From CAVUAT01 sp963848045 (lineage in GTDB: Bacteria; Actinomycetota; Thermoleophilia; Solirubrobacterales; 70-9): DNA of 64,000 bases. The stretch lies in contig CAWKCC010000003.1 in assembly GCA_963848045.1 (NCBI GenBank), positions 434,001 to 498,000 on the forward strand, read 5' to 3'. This document shows, one piece after another, positions 1 to 7,191 of the stretch. The notes beneath the pieces were generated by a model, which searched no databases, had not been told where the DNA came from, and worked only from the letters and a program-made list of their open reading frames with translations. Every line of letters starts with the position of its first letter. The stretch's first letter is position 1. The position numbers and the translations under genes are program-made.

Positions 1-1
1 G

Positions 2-337
2 ACGAGCGCACTCCTGGATGCCCTGGCCGGTTGGGACGTCCACCTCTCCAGCGAGCTGATCGTCGTCGAGGCTCTCTGCACCGCGAAGCGCCTCGGCGAC
101 TCGGTCGAGCGAGCAGCCGAGGCGCTGGACGGGCTCGGGCTTGTCCCGTTCACGGAGCCCATCAGGAACCGAGCGGCCGCGACCGCCTTCACCCCTCCCC
201 TCAGGGCCCTGGACGCGATCCACCTCGCGACCGCACTTTCGCTGGGCGGCGATCTGGACACCTTCCTTGCCTACGACGAGAACCTGCTCGAGGCGGCGAA
301 GGCAAGCGGCCTGCGGGCTGTGTCTCCGGGCGAATGA
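2..337 (+). CDS. PIN-domain ribonuclease, VapC-like toxin (5' truncated by window edge)
   Basis: The open frame enters from the left edge and ends at TGA 335-337, leaving about 111 C-terminal residues. The piece has the acidic positions of a PIN domain: a Glu in SSELIVVEAL, an Asp in LDAIHLATAL and an Asp in LAYDENLLEAA near the C-terminus. PIN proteins of the VapC type are Mg-dependent endoribonucleases that cleave tRNA or rRNA when released from a VapB antitoxin. The antitoxin gene would normally lie just upstream, outside the window. The family call is fairly secure; the toxin role is inferred. Confidence 0.75.
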   Translation, partial: TSALLDALAGWDVHLSSELIVVEALCTAKRLGDSVERAAEALDGLGLVPFTEPIRNRAAATAFTPPLRALDAIHLATALSLGGDLDTFLAYDENLLEAAKASGLRAVSPGE

Positions 338-521
338 CGGGCTCGACACGGCGAAGTGGGAGCCCCTCAGCGGCGACCTCCGGATTGGGCCCGGATGAAT
401 AGGAACCCAGCTGTCAAGGCCGGGCTGGCTCAGTGCCGACTCGGCATCCGCAATTGGGGACGCGACCCGTCGGAACGCCTTGATAATGGACAAACGGCGC
501 TGTCGTTGACACGATGCGCCT

Positions 522-728
522 GTGCGGATGCACCGATTGGTTTCAGTAACGCGAAATGGCGCCTTCGCGGGCCTGCTTCTGACTCTTGCTCTCGGTCTCG
601 GCTTGGTTGCCAGCGCAACCGCGTCGGGGTTGTCAGACCCCGACTGGTTCAGCGAAAAACCGGCGAGTGAGCGCGAGGCGCCCGGGGCAAAGCAGATCAT
701 CACCTCGCACTGGGGGGCGGTCGAATGA
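522..728 (+). CDS. Small hypothetical exported or membrane protein
   Basis: This 68-residue ORF starts with GTG. Residues about 13-35 (GAFAGLLLTLALGLGLVASA and following) form a hydrophobic signal-peptide-like segment after a basic start, followed by a short polar tail. Its stop overlaps the next ORF in an ATGA arrangement, which suggests translational coupling. No family is recognised. It lies in a poorly conserved region with few strong coding signals, so it may not be a real gene. Confidence 0.35.
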   Translation: MRMHRLVSVTRNGAFAGLLLTLALGLGLVASATASGLSDPDWFSEKPASEREAPGAKQIITSHWGAVE

Positions 729-979
729 CGGTCACCTTGAACGTCGCTCCGCCTATCGCCAAGGCTCTCGAGGTACCCGAATCGGTGTCAGATACGGCGC
801 TTGCAGAGCGTCTGGCCACTCTGGCCGATGCCAACCCCCCAAGCACCGACCCCGAGATTGAGGTATGGACCGAATTCGAACGGGCCTTGGAAGAAGTCGT
901 TCCCGGCACGGGCCTCGACGGGGGAGAGGCCGCGGCGGATCGCGTCGACGGACTCGACGTAGGGGGCTCGCGCCCTTGA
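725..979 (+). CDS. Small hypothetical protein
   Basis: This 84-residue ORF has its ATG overlapping the preceding stop codon (ATGA). The N-terminal two thirds are acidic and plausibly helical, with segments such as ALAERLATLADAN and WTEFERALEEVV. The C-terminal part is Gly/Asp rich. The size and composition resemble a small antitoxin or an uncharacterised accessory protein, but no family signature is visible. It is followed by a region that looks frame-disrupted, so the annotated C-terminus may not be original. Confidence 0.35.
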   Translation: MTVTLNVAPPIAKALEVPESVSDTALAERLATLADANPPSTDPEIEVWTEFERALEEVVPGTGLDGGEAAADRVDGLDVGGSRP

Positions 980-1043
980 GGACCCTGCCCGGCTCTGTCG
1001 AGCCTCCCGGTGCGAGCAGCCCGATCGACGGGGATCGGCGGCG

Positions 1044-1304
1044 GCACCGTGATCTCAAGGATCACGTTGTGTACTACCCACCGGGCACCCAGGCCTGGGG
1101 CATCCCGCAGGCGAGCAGGACTTCGACGCCGGGCTGCGCCTCGTCTATACGGGCGAGGTGGTCAAGGTGCCGCTCGACGAGGCGAAGCGGGAGTTCATTG
1201 ATCAGGGGGACGAGCAGGGCAACTACGACCCGGAAACGGCCGAGTGGATCGAGCGGGTGTTCCCCGACGAGGTGCAGGCAATCGTGGCGGTGCTCCGTGA
1301 CTAG
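1044..1304 (+). pseudogene. Remnant of a hypothetical gene with an apparent frameshift
   Basis: Protein-like sequence runs in frame 1 (RDLKDHVVYYPPGTQAWGIP) up to about position 1110. It then continues in frame 3 as GEQDFDAGLRLVYTGEVV, through DEAKREFIDQGDEQ to AIVAVLRD, and stops at TAG 1302-1304. Neither frame alone has a start codon giving the whole stretch: frame 3 is closed by TGA at 1050-1052 and has no ATG, GTG or TTG before the conserved-looking part. A single indel near 1105-1112 would join them. A sequencing error cannot be excluded. No family is recognised. Confidence 0.35.
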
Positions 1305-1521
1305 AATCCCACCTGTGCCTCGACGCCCCCCTCGCCACTCCCCCGCGCAGGCGGACACGCTTGAGCCGGTCGATCCGGCATCCCTGCCGCGCTTCCCGGT
1401 GGCCGAGCCGACCAAGCCGAAGAAGAGCCTGCGCGAAGCTCTTGAGGCGAACCCGAACGCCCGCGAGCGCCCGCGAGAAGGCACCGTCTTGCGGCTGCCG
1501 GGGCCGTCCAAGCGCCGCTAG
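1297..1521 (+). CDS. Small basic hypothetical protein
   Basis: This 74-residue ORF starts with GTG at 1297 and overlaps the end of the preceding remnant by 8 bases. It is rich in Pro and Arg at the N-terminus (TRIPPVPRRPPRHSP) and has a short helical, charged stretch (KKSLREALEANPNARERP) before a basic end. It is directly followed by a hairpin at 1528-1552, which supports a real transcript end here. No family is recognised; the composition suggests a disordered nucleic-acid-binding or accessory peptide, which is speculation. Confidence 0.35.
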   Translation: MTRIPPVPRRPPRHSPAQADTLEPVDPASLPRFPVAEPTKPKKSLREALEANPNARERPREGTVLRLPGPSKRR

Positions 1522-1527
1522 AACGCA

Positions 1528-1552
1528 CGAGACCCCCATGAAGGGGGCCTCG
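1528..1552 (+). terminator. Hairpin terminator candidate
   Basis: The arms CGAG-A-CCCCC and GGGGG-C-CTCG close on an ATGAA loop, with one A-C mismatch. It sits 7 bases after the stop of the small ORF ending at 1521. No T tract follows, as is common in GC-rich actinobacteria. Confidence 0.55.
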
Positions 1553-1632
1553 CTCTGCAACCGCCGGACGGGATAGATACCGATGCGGGCCGGTCAGGAT
1601 CGGATGCCGCCGCCGGGGCAGGTCCGCTCTTC

Positions 1633-1770
1633 GTGGCGCTCCTGCATCGTCGGGGTGAATCGCTCGATGATTCTGAAGCCGCTCACTACGTAGTTGCGAA
1701 CGCCGAACGCCGAACCCAACCTCAGTGGGTCGCTCGTCTCGCCGACGAGATCGGATTTCGACTGGTCTGA
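1633..1770 (+). CDS. Very small ORF or gene fragment
   Basis: A GTG-started 45-residue frame includes ESLDDSEAAHYVVANAER and ends in ARLADEIGFRLV, which reads like natural protein and not like random GC-rich translation. The frame is open upstream to the stop at 1519-1521 but offers no better start codon. It may be the tail of a decayed gene. Apart from this, the 1553-1885 stretch shows nothing recognisable. Confidence 0.22.
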   Translation: MALLHRRGESLDDSEAAHYVVANAERRTQPQWVARLADEIGFRLV

Positions 1771-1885
1771 GAAGCCTCCAGGATGATGTCGAGATGGGCA
1801 ATTAGCTCATCCCTGGCTCCGCCGGTGGCCGAATCCATCCCGAGCGGAGGGGGGAGAGTTCGGGGCCCGCGCCACTCAAGCCCTC

Positions 1886-2599
1886 GTGCTTCCCGAGATC
1901 GAAGAGCTGGCGACGCTGGTGGTCTGCGAGGACGACGACTCCACCCGCGAGCTGCTCTGCGATCACCTGACCGCCGACCGCTACCGGGTGCTGCCGGCGC
2001 CGAGCGCCTCCGACGCGCTGCGCCTCTGCGCCTATAGCCAGCCCGACCTGCTGCTGTTGGACCTGATGCTTCCCGACGCGGCGGGCATCGACGTGCTGCG
2101 CCAGATCCGCACCGCCGACGGCGCCACCGACCGCTTCGATCCCGGGCTTCCCGTATTGATCGTCTCCGGTCGGGGCTCGGAGGCCGATCGGGTGCGGGGG
2201 TTTGCGGCCGGAGCCGACGACTTCGTCCAAAAGCCCTTCCACTACCCCGAGCTCGAGGCCAGGGTGGCGGCCGTGCTCCGCCGCCGCTCCGCCGGCCGCG
2301 CAGGCGCGCTGCGGGTCGGGGATCTCGTGGTCGACCCGCTGACGCGGCGGGTGCGGGTCGGCGGGCGCGAGGTGGAGCTCGCCAACAAGGAGTTCGCCTT
2401 ACTCCAGGCGCTTGCCTCGGAGCCGCAGCGGGTCTTCACCAAGGCCGAGCTGCTGCGCGACGTCTGGGGCTTCAAGTCGATGGGCCGTACGAGGACGCTC
2501 GACTCCCACGCCAGCCGCCTGCGCCGCAAGCTCGATCCGGAGGGGTCGCGCTACGTGTTCAACTGCTGGGGCGTGGGCTACCGGCTGATCGGGGGCTAG
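1886..2599 (+). CDS. OmpR/PhoB-family response regulator
   Basis: A 237-residue two-component regulator. The receiver domain (about 10-125) has the acidic pair in CEDDD (15-18), the phospho-acceptor Asp59 in LLLLDLMLPD and the conserved Lys in VQKPFHYPEL. A winged-helix DNA-binding domain follows (about 140-235), with the RTLDSHASRLRRKL recognition region and a GVGYRL end. It starts with GTG. The neighbouring histidine kinase begins 3 bases after its stop, so the two form an operon and probably a cognate pair. The Tad pilus genes downstream in the same direction make pilus control a reasonable guess, not a demonstrated one. Confidence 0.9.
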   Translation: MLPEIEELATLVVCEDDDSTRELLCDHLTADRYRVLPAPSASDALRLCAYSQPDLLLLDLMLPDAAGIDVLRQIRTADGATDRFDPGLPVLIVSGRGSEADRVRGFAAGADDFVQKPFHYPELEARVAAVLRRRSAGRAGALRVGDLVVDPLTRRVRVGGREVELANKEFALLQALASEPQRVFTKAELLRDVWGFKSMGRTRTLDSHASRLRRKLDPEGSRYVFNCWGVGYRLIGG

Positions 2600-2602
2600 C
2601 GC

Positions 2603-3259
2603 GTGATCTCGCCCGGCCACAGGCGCAGGCTGAACCGGACCCTGCACGAGCTGCGGCGCCCGCTTCAGGCCCTGGCGCTGATGGAGGGCTCCGACGCAAC
2701 CGCGGGCGGCGCGCCGCGCTCCCCTGCGCGGCGGGGATTGGTCGAGCTCGCGGGCTGCGCCCTCGGGGAGCTCGACCGGGCGCTCAACGGCGGGTCCTCG
2801 CGGCGCCCCACCCGCGATGTGTCCTGCCGCGAGCTGGTGCTCGCCTCGCTCGAGCGCTGGCGCTCGGCTGCGGCGAAGCGCGGCGGGATCAGGCTCTACT
2901 GGGACGCGGGAACCGCCCTGGTCCACGGTGATCCGATGCGCATGGCGCAGGCCTTCGACAACCTGATCGCGAACGCCGTCGAGCATGGCGGACCGCCCGT
3001 CGTGGTCACGGGCGCGAACGTCTCCGGCAGACTGAGGATCACGGTCGCCAACGGCCGGGCGGGCGGTGCCGCCGCTTCTTGCGGCGCCGCGCGGGGCCGG
3101 GGCACCCGGAACGATCCACGGCACGGGCACGGCGTTGATATCGCCTCCGAGGTGGCGGCGGCGCACCGGGGCCGCTTCGCGCTCTGCGAGACGGACTCGG
3201 GTTGGGTCGCGGCGCTGGAGCTTCCCCTTGCGGATCCTGGCCTTGCCAGCGCGGCGTGA
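2603..3259 (+). CDS. Sensorless histidine kinase-like protein
   Basis: This 218-residue soluble protein has no membrane segment and no sensor domain. An H-box with His15 (TLHELRRPLQAL) sits almost at the N-terminus. The ATPase part has a good N-box (FDNLIANAVEHGG, about 130) and a late glycine region (GHGVDIASEVAAAHRG), but the usual DxGxG G1 box and the F-box are replaced by a Gly/Ala/Arg-rich stretch. It may therefore be a weak or catalytically altered kinase. It is coupled to the response regulator upstream, and its stop codon overlaps the start of the CpaB-like gene (GTGAG at 3256-3260), so it is probably translated with the pilus genes. Confidence 0.75.
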   Translation: MISPGHRRRLNRTLHELRRPLQALALMEGSDATAGGAPRSPARRGLVELAGCALGELDRALNGGSSRRPTRDVSCRELVLASLERWRSAAAKRGGIRLYWDAGTALVHGDPMRMAQAFDNLIANAVEHGGPPVVVTGANVSGRLRITVANGRAGGAAASCGAARGRGTRNDPRHGHGVDIASEVAAAHRGRFALCETDSGWVAALELPLADPGLASAA

Positions 3260-3903
3260 GCCGGCGGGCCCGGGCGCTCGCCTTCCTGACCGCTTCCATG
3301 CTGTGCGCGGTCCTCGCCGCCGCCGCCGCGACCCGCTACCGCTCCTCGGCGGAGGGCCGCTACGGACCGCTGAGGCCGGTCCTGGTCGCCGCCGCCGAGC
3401 TGCCGGCGGGTGAGCTGATCGGTCCCGCCGAGGCGGGTCGCGCCCTGGTTGTGCGGCGGGTCCCCGCGAGCTTCGTGCCGCCCGGCTCCCTGCGCCATCC
3501 ACAGGACGCCGTTGGGCGCCAGCCCGGGGCGACGATCTCCGCCGGCTCGTATGTGATCGGGGCGCAACTCGCGCTGCCCGCGCCCGAGCGGCCGCCTGCC
3601 CCCGGGGCCGGGCGCGGGCGGGCCCCGGTGCAAGTCGGGGTGGTGGGCGCCGAGGCGCTGCTCCTCGGTGGCGGCAGCCCGGAGGGCAGCCGGGTTGACG
3701 TGGTCGTCGGGCGCCAGGCGGGGCTGGGCAGCGCGGCCCGCGCCCGGGTCGTCGCGAGCGGTGCGCGCCTGCTTGCGCTGCGTGGTCCTCAAGGCGCGGG
3801 GGAGGGATGGTCGGCGACGCTGGCGCTGACCAGGGAGGAGGCGCTCGAGCTGATCTCCATCGAGGCCGGCGCCACGGAGATCCGCCTGCTGCCACTTCAG
3901 TAG
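3256..3903 (+). CDS. cpaB: SAF-domain protein, CpaB/RcpC-like pilus assembly factor
   Basis: A 215-residue protein with an N-terminal hydrophobic segment (about 5-25, ALAFLTASMLCAVLAAAAA). A SAF-like domain follows, with the typical VLVAAAELPAGELI opening and a GATISAGSYVIGAQL segment. CpaB-type proteins assist secretin and pilus biogenesis at the cell envelope in Tad systems. The GTG start at 3256 overlaps the kinase stop. Position directly before tadA supports the call. Members are poorly conserved, so the name rests on the SAF signature plus context. Confidence 0.7.
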   Translation: MSRRARALAFLTASMLCAVLAAAAATRYRSSAEGRYGPLRPVLVAAAELPAGELIGPAEAGRALVVRRVPASFVPPGSLRHPQDAVGRQPGATISAGSYVIGAQLALPAPERPPAPGAGRGRAPVQVGVVGAEALLLGGGSPEGSRVDVVVGRQAGLGSAARARVVASGARLLALRGPQGAGEGWSATLALTREEALELISIEAGATEIRLLPLQ

Positions 3904-3987
3904 CGCCGTGCCCGGCGACGTTGGCCGGAGGTCGGTGTCGAGGGACCGGCCGGGGGAGAGAGATGGCTCCGCGAGCCTCATCGGAGC

Positions 3988-5160
3988 ATGGACGACGCCG
4001 TGCGCCGCCGCCATCTCGAGCAGCTCGCCGCCGAGCTGAGGCGGCGCCTGGTCGGCCGGCGCCGCGCCGAGGCCGCTGCCGGCCGGGACCTGGCCCCGCT
4101 CACCGATGCGGTCGACGGCATCGTCTCCACCGGCGCCGCGGTGCTCGAGCCGGCTACCCGGGAGCTGCTGCGCGAGCTGATCCTGCGCGAGGCCGTAGGG
4201 CTGGGCCCGCTCGAGGAGCTGCTCGCCGACCCGGAGGTAGAGGAGGTGATGGTCAACGGGCACGAGCGCGTCTACGTCGAACGCGCCGGGTCGCTGGAGC
4301 GCACCGACGTGGCCTTCGCTTCCGAGCAGGCGCTCCGCGACGCAATCGAGCGCATCCTGGCGCCGCTCGGCCGCAGGGTCGACGAGCTCAGCCCGATGGT
4401 CGATGCTCGGCTCGCAGACGGCTCGCGCGTCAACGTGATCATCCCGCCGCTGGCGGTGGATGGGCCGTCGATCTCGATTCGCCGCTTCTCGGCTGCGCGA
4501 CCGGGTCCCGCGGAGCTGGTCGAGCTGGGCACCTTGACACCGGGCCTTCGCGACGAGCTGGGAGCCGCGGTCGAGGCGCGGCGCAGCATCCTGATCTCCG
4601 GGGGCACCGGCTCCGGGAAGACCACGCTGCTCAACGCGCTCTCGGCCTTCATCGCCCCCCGGGAACGCGTTGTGACGATCGAGGACGCGGCCGAGCTTCA
4701 GCTTCGCCAGCCGCACGTCATCAGGCTCGAGAGCCGTCCGGCGAACGTCGAGGGTCGCGGCCTGGTCGAGATCCGCGACCTTCTCCGCAACGCACTGCGC
4801 ATGCGGCCGGACAGGATCGTGATCGGCGAGGTGCGGGGAGCCGAGGCTCTCGATCTGCTGATGGCGCTCAACACCGGGCATCAGGGAGCCCTCTCGACCG
4901 TGCACGCCAACGCACCCGACGATGCCCTGCGGCGGGTGGAGACCCTGGCGCTGATGGCCGGAGTCGGCCTCCCGCATGCCTCGATCAGGGAGCAGCTCGG
5001 CCGGGGCATCGACCTCGTCTGTCATCTGGCGAGGCTCAGGGACGGAATGCGGCGCGTCGTCGAGGTGGGCGAGGTCGTCCGCGCCGCGGGCTCTGTCGGG
5101 GTGCGCATCATCTACAGGGCGGAGGGCGAGGTGGACCGATCGCGGGCGATGCGGGACTGA
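3988..5160 (+). CDS. tadA: Tad/Flp pilus assembly ATPase, TadA/CpaF family
   Basis: A 390-residue type II/IV secretion ATPase. The N-terminal domain includes the family stretch DPEVEEVMVNGHERVYVE. The P-loop is GGTGSGKTT with Lys211, the Walker B region is MRPDRIVIGEVRG, and the His box is HQGALSTVHANAPDDALRR. It powers assembly of Flp-type pili from the cytoplasmic side of the membrane. The chosen ATG has a GGAG four bases upstream. The tadB frame overlaps its stop codon, giving the expected tadA-tadB-tadC order. Confidence 0.92.
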   Translation: MDDAVRRRHLEQLAAELRRRLVGRRRAEAAAGRDLAPLTDAVDGIVSTGAAVLEPATRELLRELILREAVGLGPLEELLADPEVEEVMVNGHERVYVERAGSLERTDVAFASEQALRDAIERILAPLGRRVDELSPMVDARLADGSRVNVIIPPLAVDGPSISIRRFSAARPGPAELVELGTLTPGLRDELGAAVEARRSILISGGTGSGKTTLLNALSAFIAPRERVVTIEDAAELQLRQPHVIRLESRPANVEGRGLVEIRDLLRNALRMRPDRIVIGEVRGAEALDLLMALNTGHQGALSTVHANAPDDALRRVETLALMAGVGLPHASIREQLGRGIDLVCHLARLRDGMRRVVEVGEVVRAAGSVGVRIIYRAEGEVDRSRAMRD

Positions 5161-5990
5161 TCCTGCTGGCGGCGTCCGCGGGCGGCCTGCTGGTGGTCGC
5201 CGCGCGTGAGGCCGTGCTCGCGGCGCCGCGCGCCCTCGGTTGGCTCGCGTGGGCCGCCCGCCCGCTCGAGCGGGCGGGCAGGGAGGGCTACGCGCCCAGC
5301 GCGGCCGAGCAGCGGCGCCTCGGGGTGCTCGGCAGCGCGGTGATCCTCGCGCTGGTGGTGTTGGTGCTGGGCCCCGGGCCACCGGCCCTGCTGGCTGCCG
5401 CCGGGCCGGTCGCGGCCGCATCGGTCGTTGGCCGTCGCCGTGAGCGCTACAGGCGGAGCGTCGAGCGGTCGATCCCCGAGGTCGCGGTCGCCGTGGCCGA
5501 CGCGATCTCGGCGGGCAATTCGGTGCGCGCCGCCCTGACGGGCGCCGCGGGGTCGCTGCAGGGACCGCCGGCCACCGAGCTGGCGCGGGTGGCGGCCGAG
5601 CTCGAGCTCGGAGCCTCGACCGCTGAGGCTCTCGGGGCCCTGCGGGCCCGGCTGAGCTCGGCCAGGATCGACGCTCTCGTAGCTGCCCTGCTGAGCCAGC
5701 AGGTGGCGGGCGGTGACCTCGCGGGCCTGATGCGCCGGCTCGGCAGCGCCGCGGCGGAGCGCGACCGCGCCGCTGACGATGCCCGGGCCGCGACCACCCA
5801 GGCGCGCTTCACCGGGTTGTTGGTGGTCGCCCTGCCCGCGGGAGCGGCGCTGTTCGCGGAGTTGCTGCAGCCGGGCTTCGTCTCGCGCGTGCTCTCCGAG
5901 CCCGCTTCCGCGGGGCTGCTGGTGCTCTCCGCCGCCCTGCAGATCGCCGGCTTCGCGGCGATCCGACGCCTCGGGCGCCAGGCCTCCTGA
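5157..5990 (+). CDS. tadB: Tad pilus inner-membrane platform protein, TadB-like
   Basis: A type II secretion F-domain protein of about 277 residues. It has N-terminal hydrophobic helices (ILLAASAGGLLVVAA; VILALVVLVLG), a cytoplasmic four-helix region (SIPEVAVAVADAISAGNSVRAAL and onward) and two C-terminal helices (about 215-270). It forms the membrane platform with TadC. Start choice is uncertain. The frame has no ATG, GTG or TTG until GTG 5193, which would cut through the first helix. CTG 5157 overlaps the tadA stop (CTGA) and keeps the helix intact, so it is used here. GTG 5193 is the conservative alternative. Confidence 0.82.
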   Translation: MILLAASAGGLLVVAAREAVLAAPRALGWLAWAARPLERAGREGYAPSAAEQRRLGVLGSAVILALVVLVLGPGPPALLAAAGPVAAASVVGRRRERYRRSVERSIPEVAVAVADAISAGNSVRAALTGAAGSLQGPPATELARVAAELELGASTAEALGALRARLSSARIDALVAALLSQQVAGGDLAGLMRRLGSAAAERDRAADDARAATTQARFTGLLVVALPAGAALFAELLQPGFVSRVLSEPASAGLLVLSAALQIAGFAAIRRLGRQAS

Positions 5991-6012
5991 TGCGGCGGCC
6001 GGGAGAGCCCCA

Positions 6013-6867
6013 TTGACGGTCACGATCATGCTCGCCCTGGCGGCGGCCCTGCTCGGATTCGCAGCGGCCCTCGAGCTGCGGGGGCGAGCCGGCGAGCCCG
6101 GGCGCGCCTCGGGCCGAGGCCGGGGGATGTTCGCCGGGATCGAGCGCGCGCATCCGATCGCCTCGGGCGGGCCCGCGCGAGTGGTCGAGCGCCTCGGTCT
6201 CGAGCGCAGGATCGCGCGCGCTGGGCTCGGCGGGCGGCTCGACCTCCGAATTCTGCTGGCGGCCAAGGGCGCCGGCCTGGCCCTCGGAGCCTGCCTGGCG
6301 CCCGTCATCGCGCCGGCGGCGCCGGGCAGGCTTGCCCTGGCGCTGGCCCTGGCGCTGCCGACCGCGGGCCTGATGGCGCCCGACGCCTGGCTCGAGCGGC
6401 GCGCCAGGAGCCGCGCGAGGGCTCTGCGCGGCAACCTTCCGGACGCGCTCGACCTGCTCGCCACGGCCACGGCCGCCGGCCGAAGCCCTCTACTGGGTCT
6501 CGCCGAGATCGCCGACGGAGAGGGTCCGCTCGCGCGCGAGCTCGGTGTGCTCGTCGCTGAGACCTCGTGCGGCTCGCCGCAACAGGAGGCCTTCGAGGCC
6601 CTCCGGGTCAGGGTGCCCGCGCCCGAGCTGGCCGCGATGTGCGGAGTGATCGAGCGCTCGCGGCGTCACGGGTCCCCCTTGGCGGTGCAGCTCCACGAGC
6701 AGGCGAGCTCGCTGCGCGGCGCCCAGCGCCGCCGCGTCGAGGAGGACGCGGCCCGCGCCGCTCCCAAGATCCAGCTCGCGGTCGCGCTGCTGCTGGTGCC
6801 CTCGGTGCTGCTGATGATCGCGGCCGGCCTGCTCGCCAACATGGACCGCTTCCTGGCCGGGATCTGA
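6013..6867 (+). CDS. tadC: Tad pilus inner-membrane platform protein, TadC-like
   Basis: A 284-residue T2SSF-domain protein with an N-terminal hydrophobic helix, a central pair of helices (about 75-120, rich in Ala/Leu), the cytoplasmic LPDALDLLATATAAGRSPLLG stretch and a C-terminal membrane helix (LAVALLLVPSVLLMIAAGLLA). It starts with TTG at 6013; ATG 6028 is an alternative. It pairs with TadB. The operon ends here, since a GCTTCG/CGAAGC hairpin follows the stop. No pilin, prepilin peptidase, secretin or TadZ gene is present in the window. Confidence 0.85.
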   Translation: MTVTIMLALAAALLGFAAALELRGRAGEPGRASGRGRGMFAGIERAHPIASGGPARVVERLGLERRIARAGLGGRLDLRILLAAKGAGLALGACLAPVIAPAAPGRLALALALALPTAGLMAPDAWLERRARSRARALRGNLPDALDLLATATAAGRSPLLGLAEIADGEGPLARELGVLVAETSCGSPQQEAFEALRVRVPAPELAAMCGVIERSRRHGSPLAVQLHEQASSLRGAQRRRVEEDAARAAPKIQLAVALLLVPSVLLMIAAGLLANMDRFLAGI

Positions 6868-6886
6868 GCTTCGATCACGCCGAAGC
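6868..6886 (+). terminator. Hairpin after tadC
   Basis: The arms GCTTCG and CGAAGC (6868-6873 and 6881-6886) enclose a 7-base loop, immediately after the tadC stop. A second hairpin, GGGGCT/AGCCCC, lies at 6939-6957. Together they probably end the tad transcript before the dcw promoter region. Confidence 0.5.
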
Positions 6887-6938
6887 ACGGGTACTGAGCC
6901 GCGCGAGTGCAAGCAGCGTTGCAGAAACGCGCGCTTGA

Positions 6939-6957
6939 GGGGCTGCCCGGGAGCCCC
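6939..6957 (+). terminator. Second hairpin between tadC and mraZ
   Basis: GGGGCT (6939-6944), loop GCCCGGG, AGCCCC (6952-6957). It has no T tract. It is probably a back-up terminator that isolates the dcw cluster from the tad operon. Confidence 0.45.
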
Positions 6958-7061
6958 CGTCAGGAGCCGCAAACCCCGTTGCAGAGCCGTTTTCGGGCAT
7001 TGGCGGGCCGGGTAGCAGTTCCGTCCGACGGATCAAGTCCAATGCCCGGTGTGTCGATGTG

Positions 7062-7090
7062 TTGCGAAGTGGGGCGTTGTGGGTTAACGT
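7062..7090 (+). promoter_or_regulatory. Predicted mraZ (dcw) promoter
   Basis: TTGCGA at 7062-7067 and TAACGT at 7085-7090 are separated by exactly 17 bases, a plausible housekeeping sigma promoter. Transcription would start near 7097 and give a leader of about 95 bases before the TTG start of mraZ. The spacer contains the MraZ-type repeats described separately. Confidence 0.55.
7070..7084 (+). promoter_or_regulatory. Predicted MraZ operator (TGGGN direct repeats)
   Basis: TGGGG (7070-7074) and TGGGT (7080-7084) are separated by 5 bases, so they recur every 10 bp on one DNA face. Degenerate copies TGTTG (7060-7064) and TGCCG (7090-7094) keep the same phase on both sides. MraZ of Escherichia coli is known to bind TGGGN repeats with 5-base spacers upstream of its own gene. 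Lying inside the promoter spacer, these boxes would allow autorepression. Confidence 0.65.
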
Positions 7091-7110
7091 GCCGCTTCGA
7101 GTTGGTCAAA

Positions 7111-7153
7111 GGGCCGGGGTGGTGAAGCTCCTCCCACTTCACCTCCCCGGCCC
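7111..7153 (+). promoter_or_regulatory. Long hairpin in the mraZ 5' untranslated leader
   Basis: The arms 7111-7127 and 7137-7153 are complementary over 17 bp with a single mismatch, around the 9-base loop CTCCTCCCA. It lies after the predicted transcription start and about 20 bases before the GGAGAGGAAG ribosome-binding site at 7175-7184. No T run follows. It could be an attenuator, a stability element or a protein target. Confidence 0.6.
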
Positions 7154-7191
7154 ACTCCGAACCGACTCGGTCCCCGGAGAGGAAGCCCATC

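Noticed and set aside
1..1885. An integrated element or genomic island at the left edge
   Set aside because: A VapC-like gene and broken small ORFs hint at accessory DNA, but there is no integrase, transposase, tRNA or flanking repeat in the window to support it.
2896..5421. Long open frame of 841 codons on the minus strand
   Set aside because: It lies antisense to the kinase, cpaB and tadA genes, which have clear motifs. Such shadow frames are expected at this GC content. Its translation is Arg/Pro/Gly/His-rich without any domain.
5990..5992. ATG at 5990 as the tadC start
   Set aside because: It is out of frame with the TadC protein. The first usable start in frame is TTG 6013.
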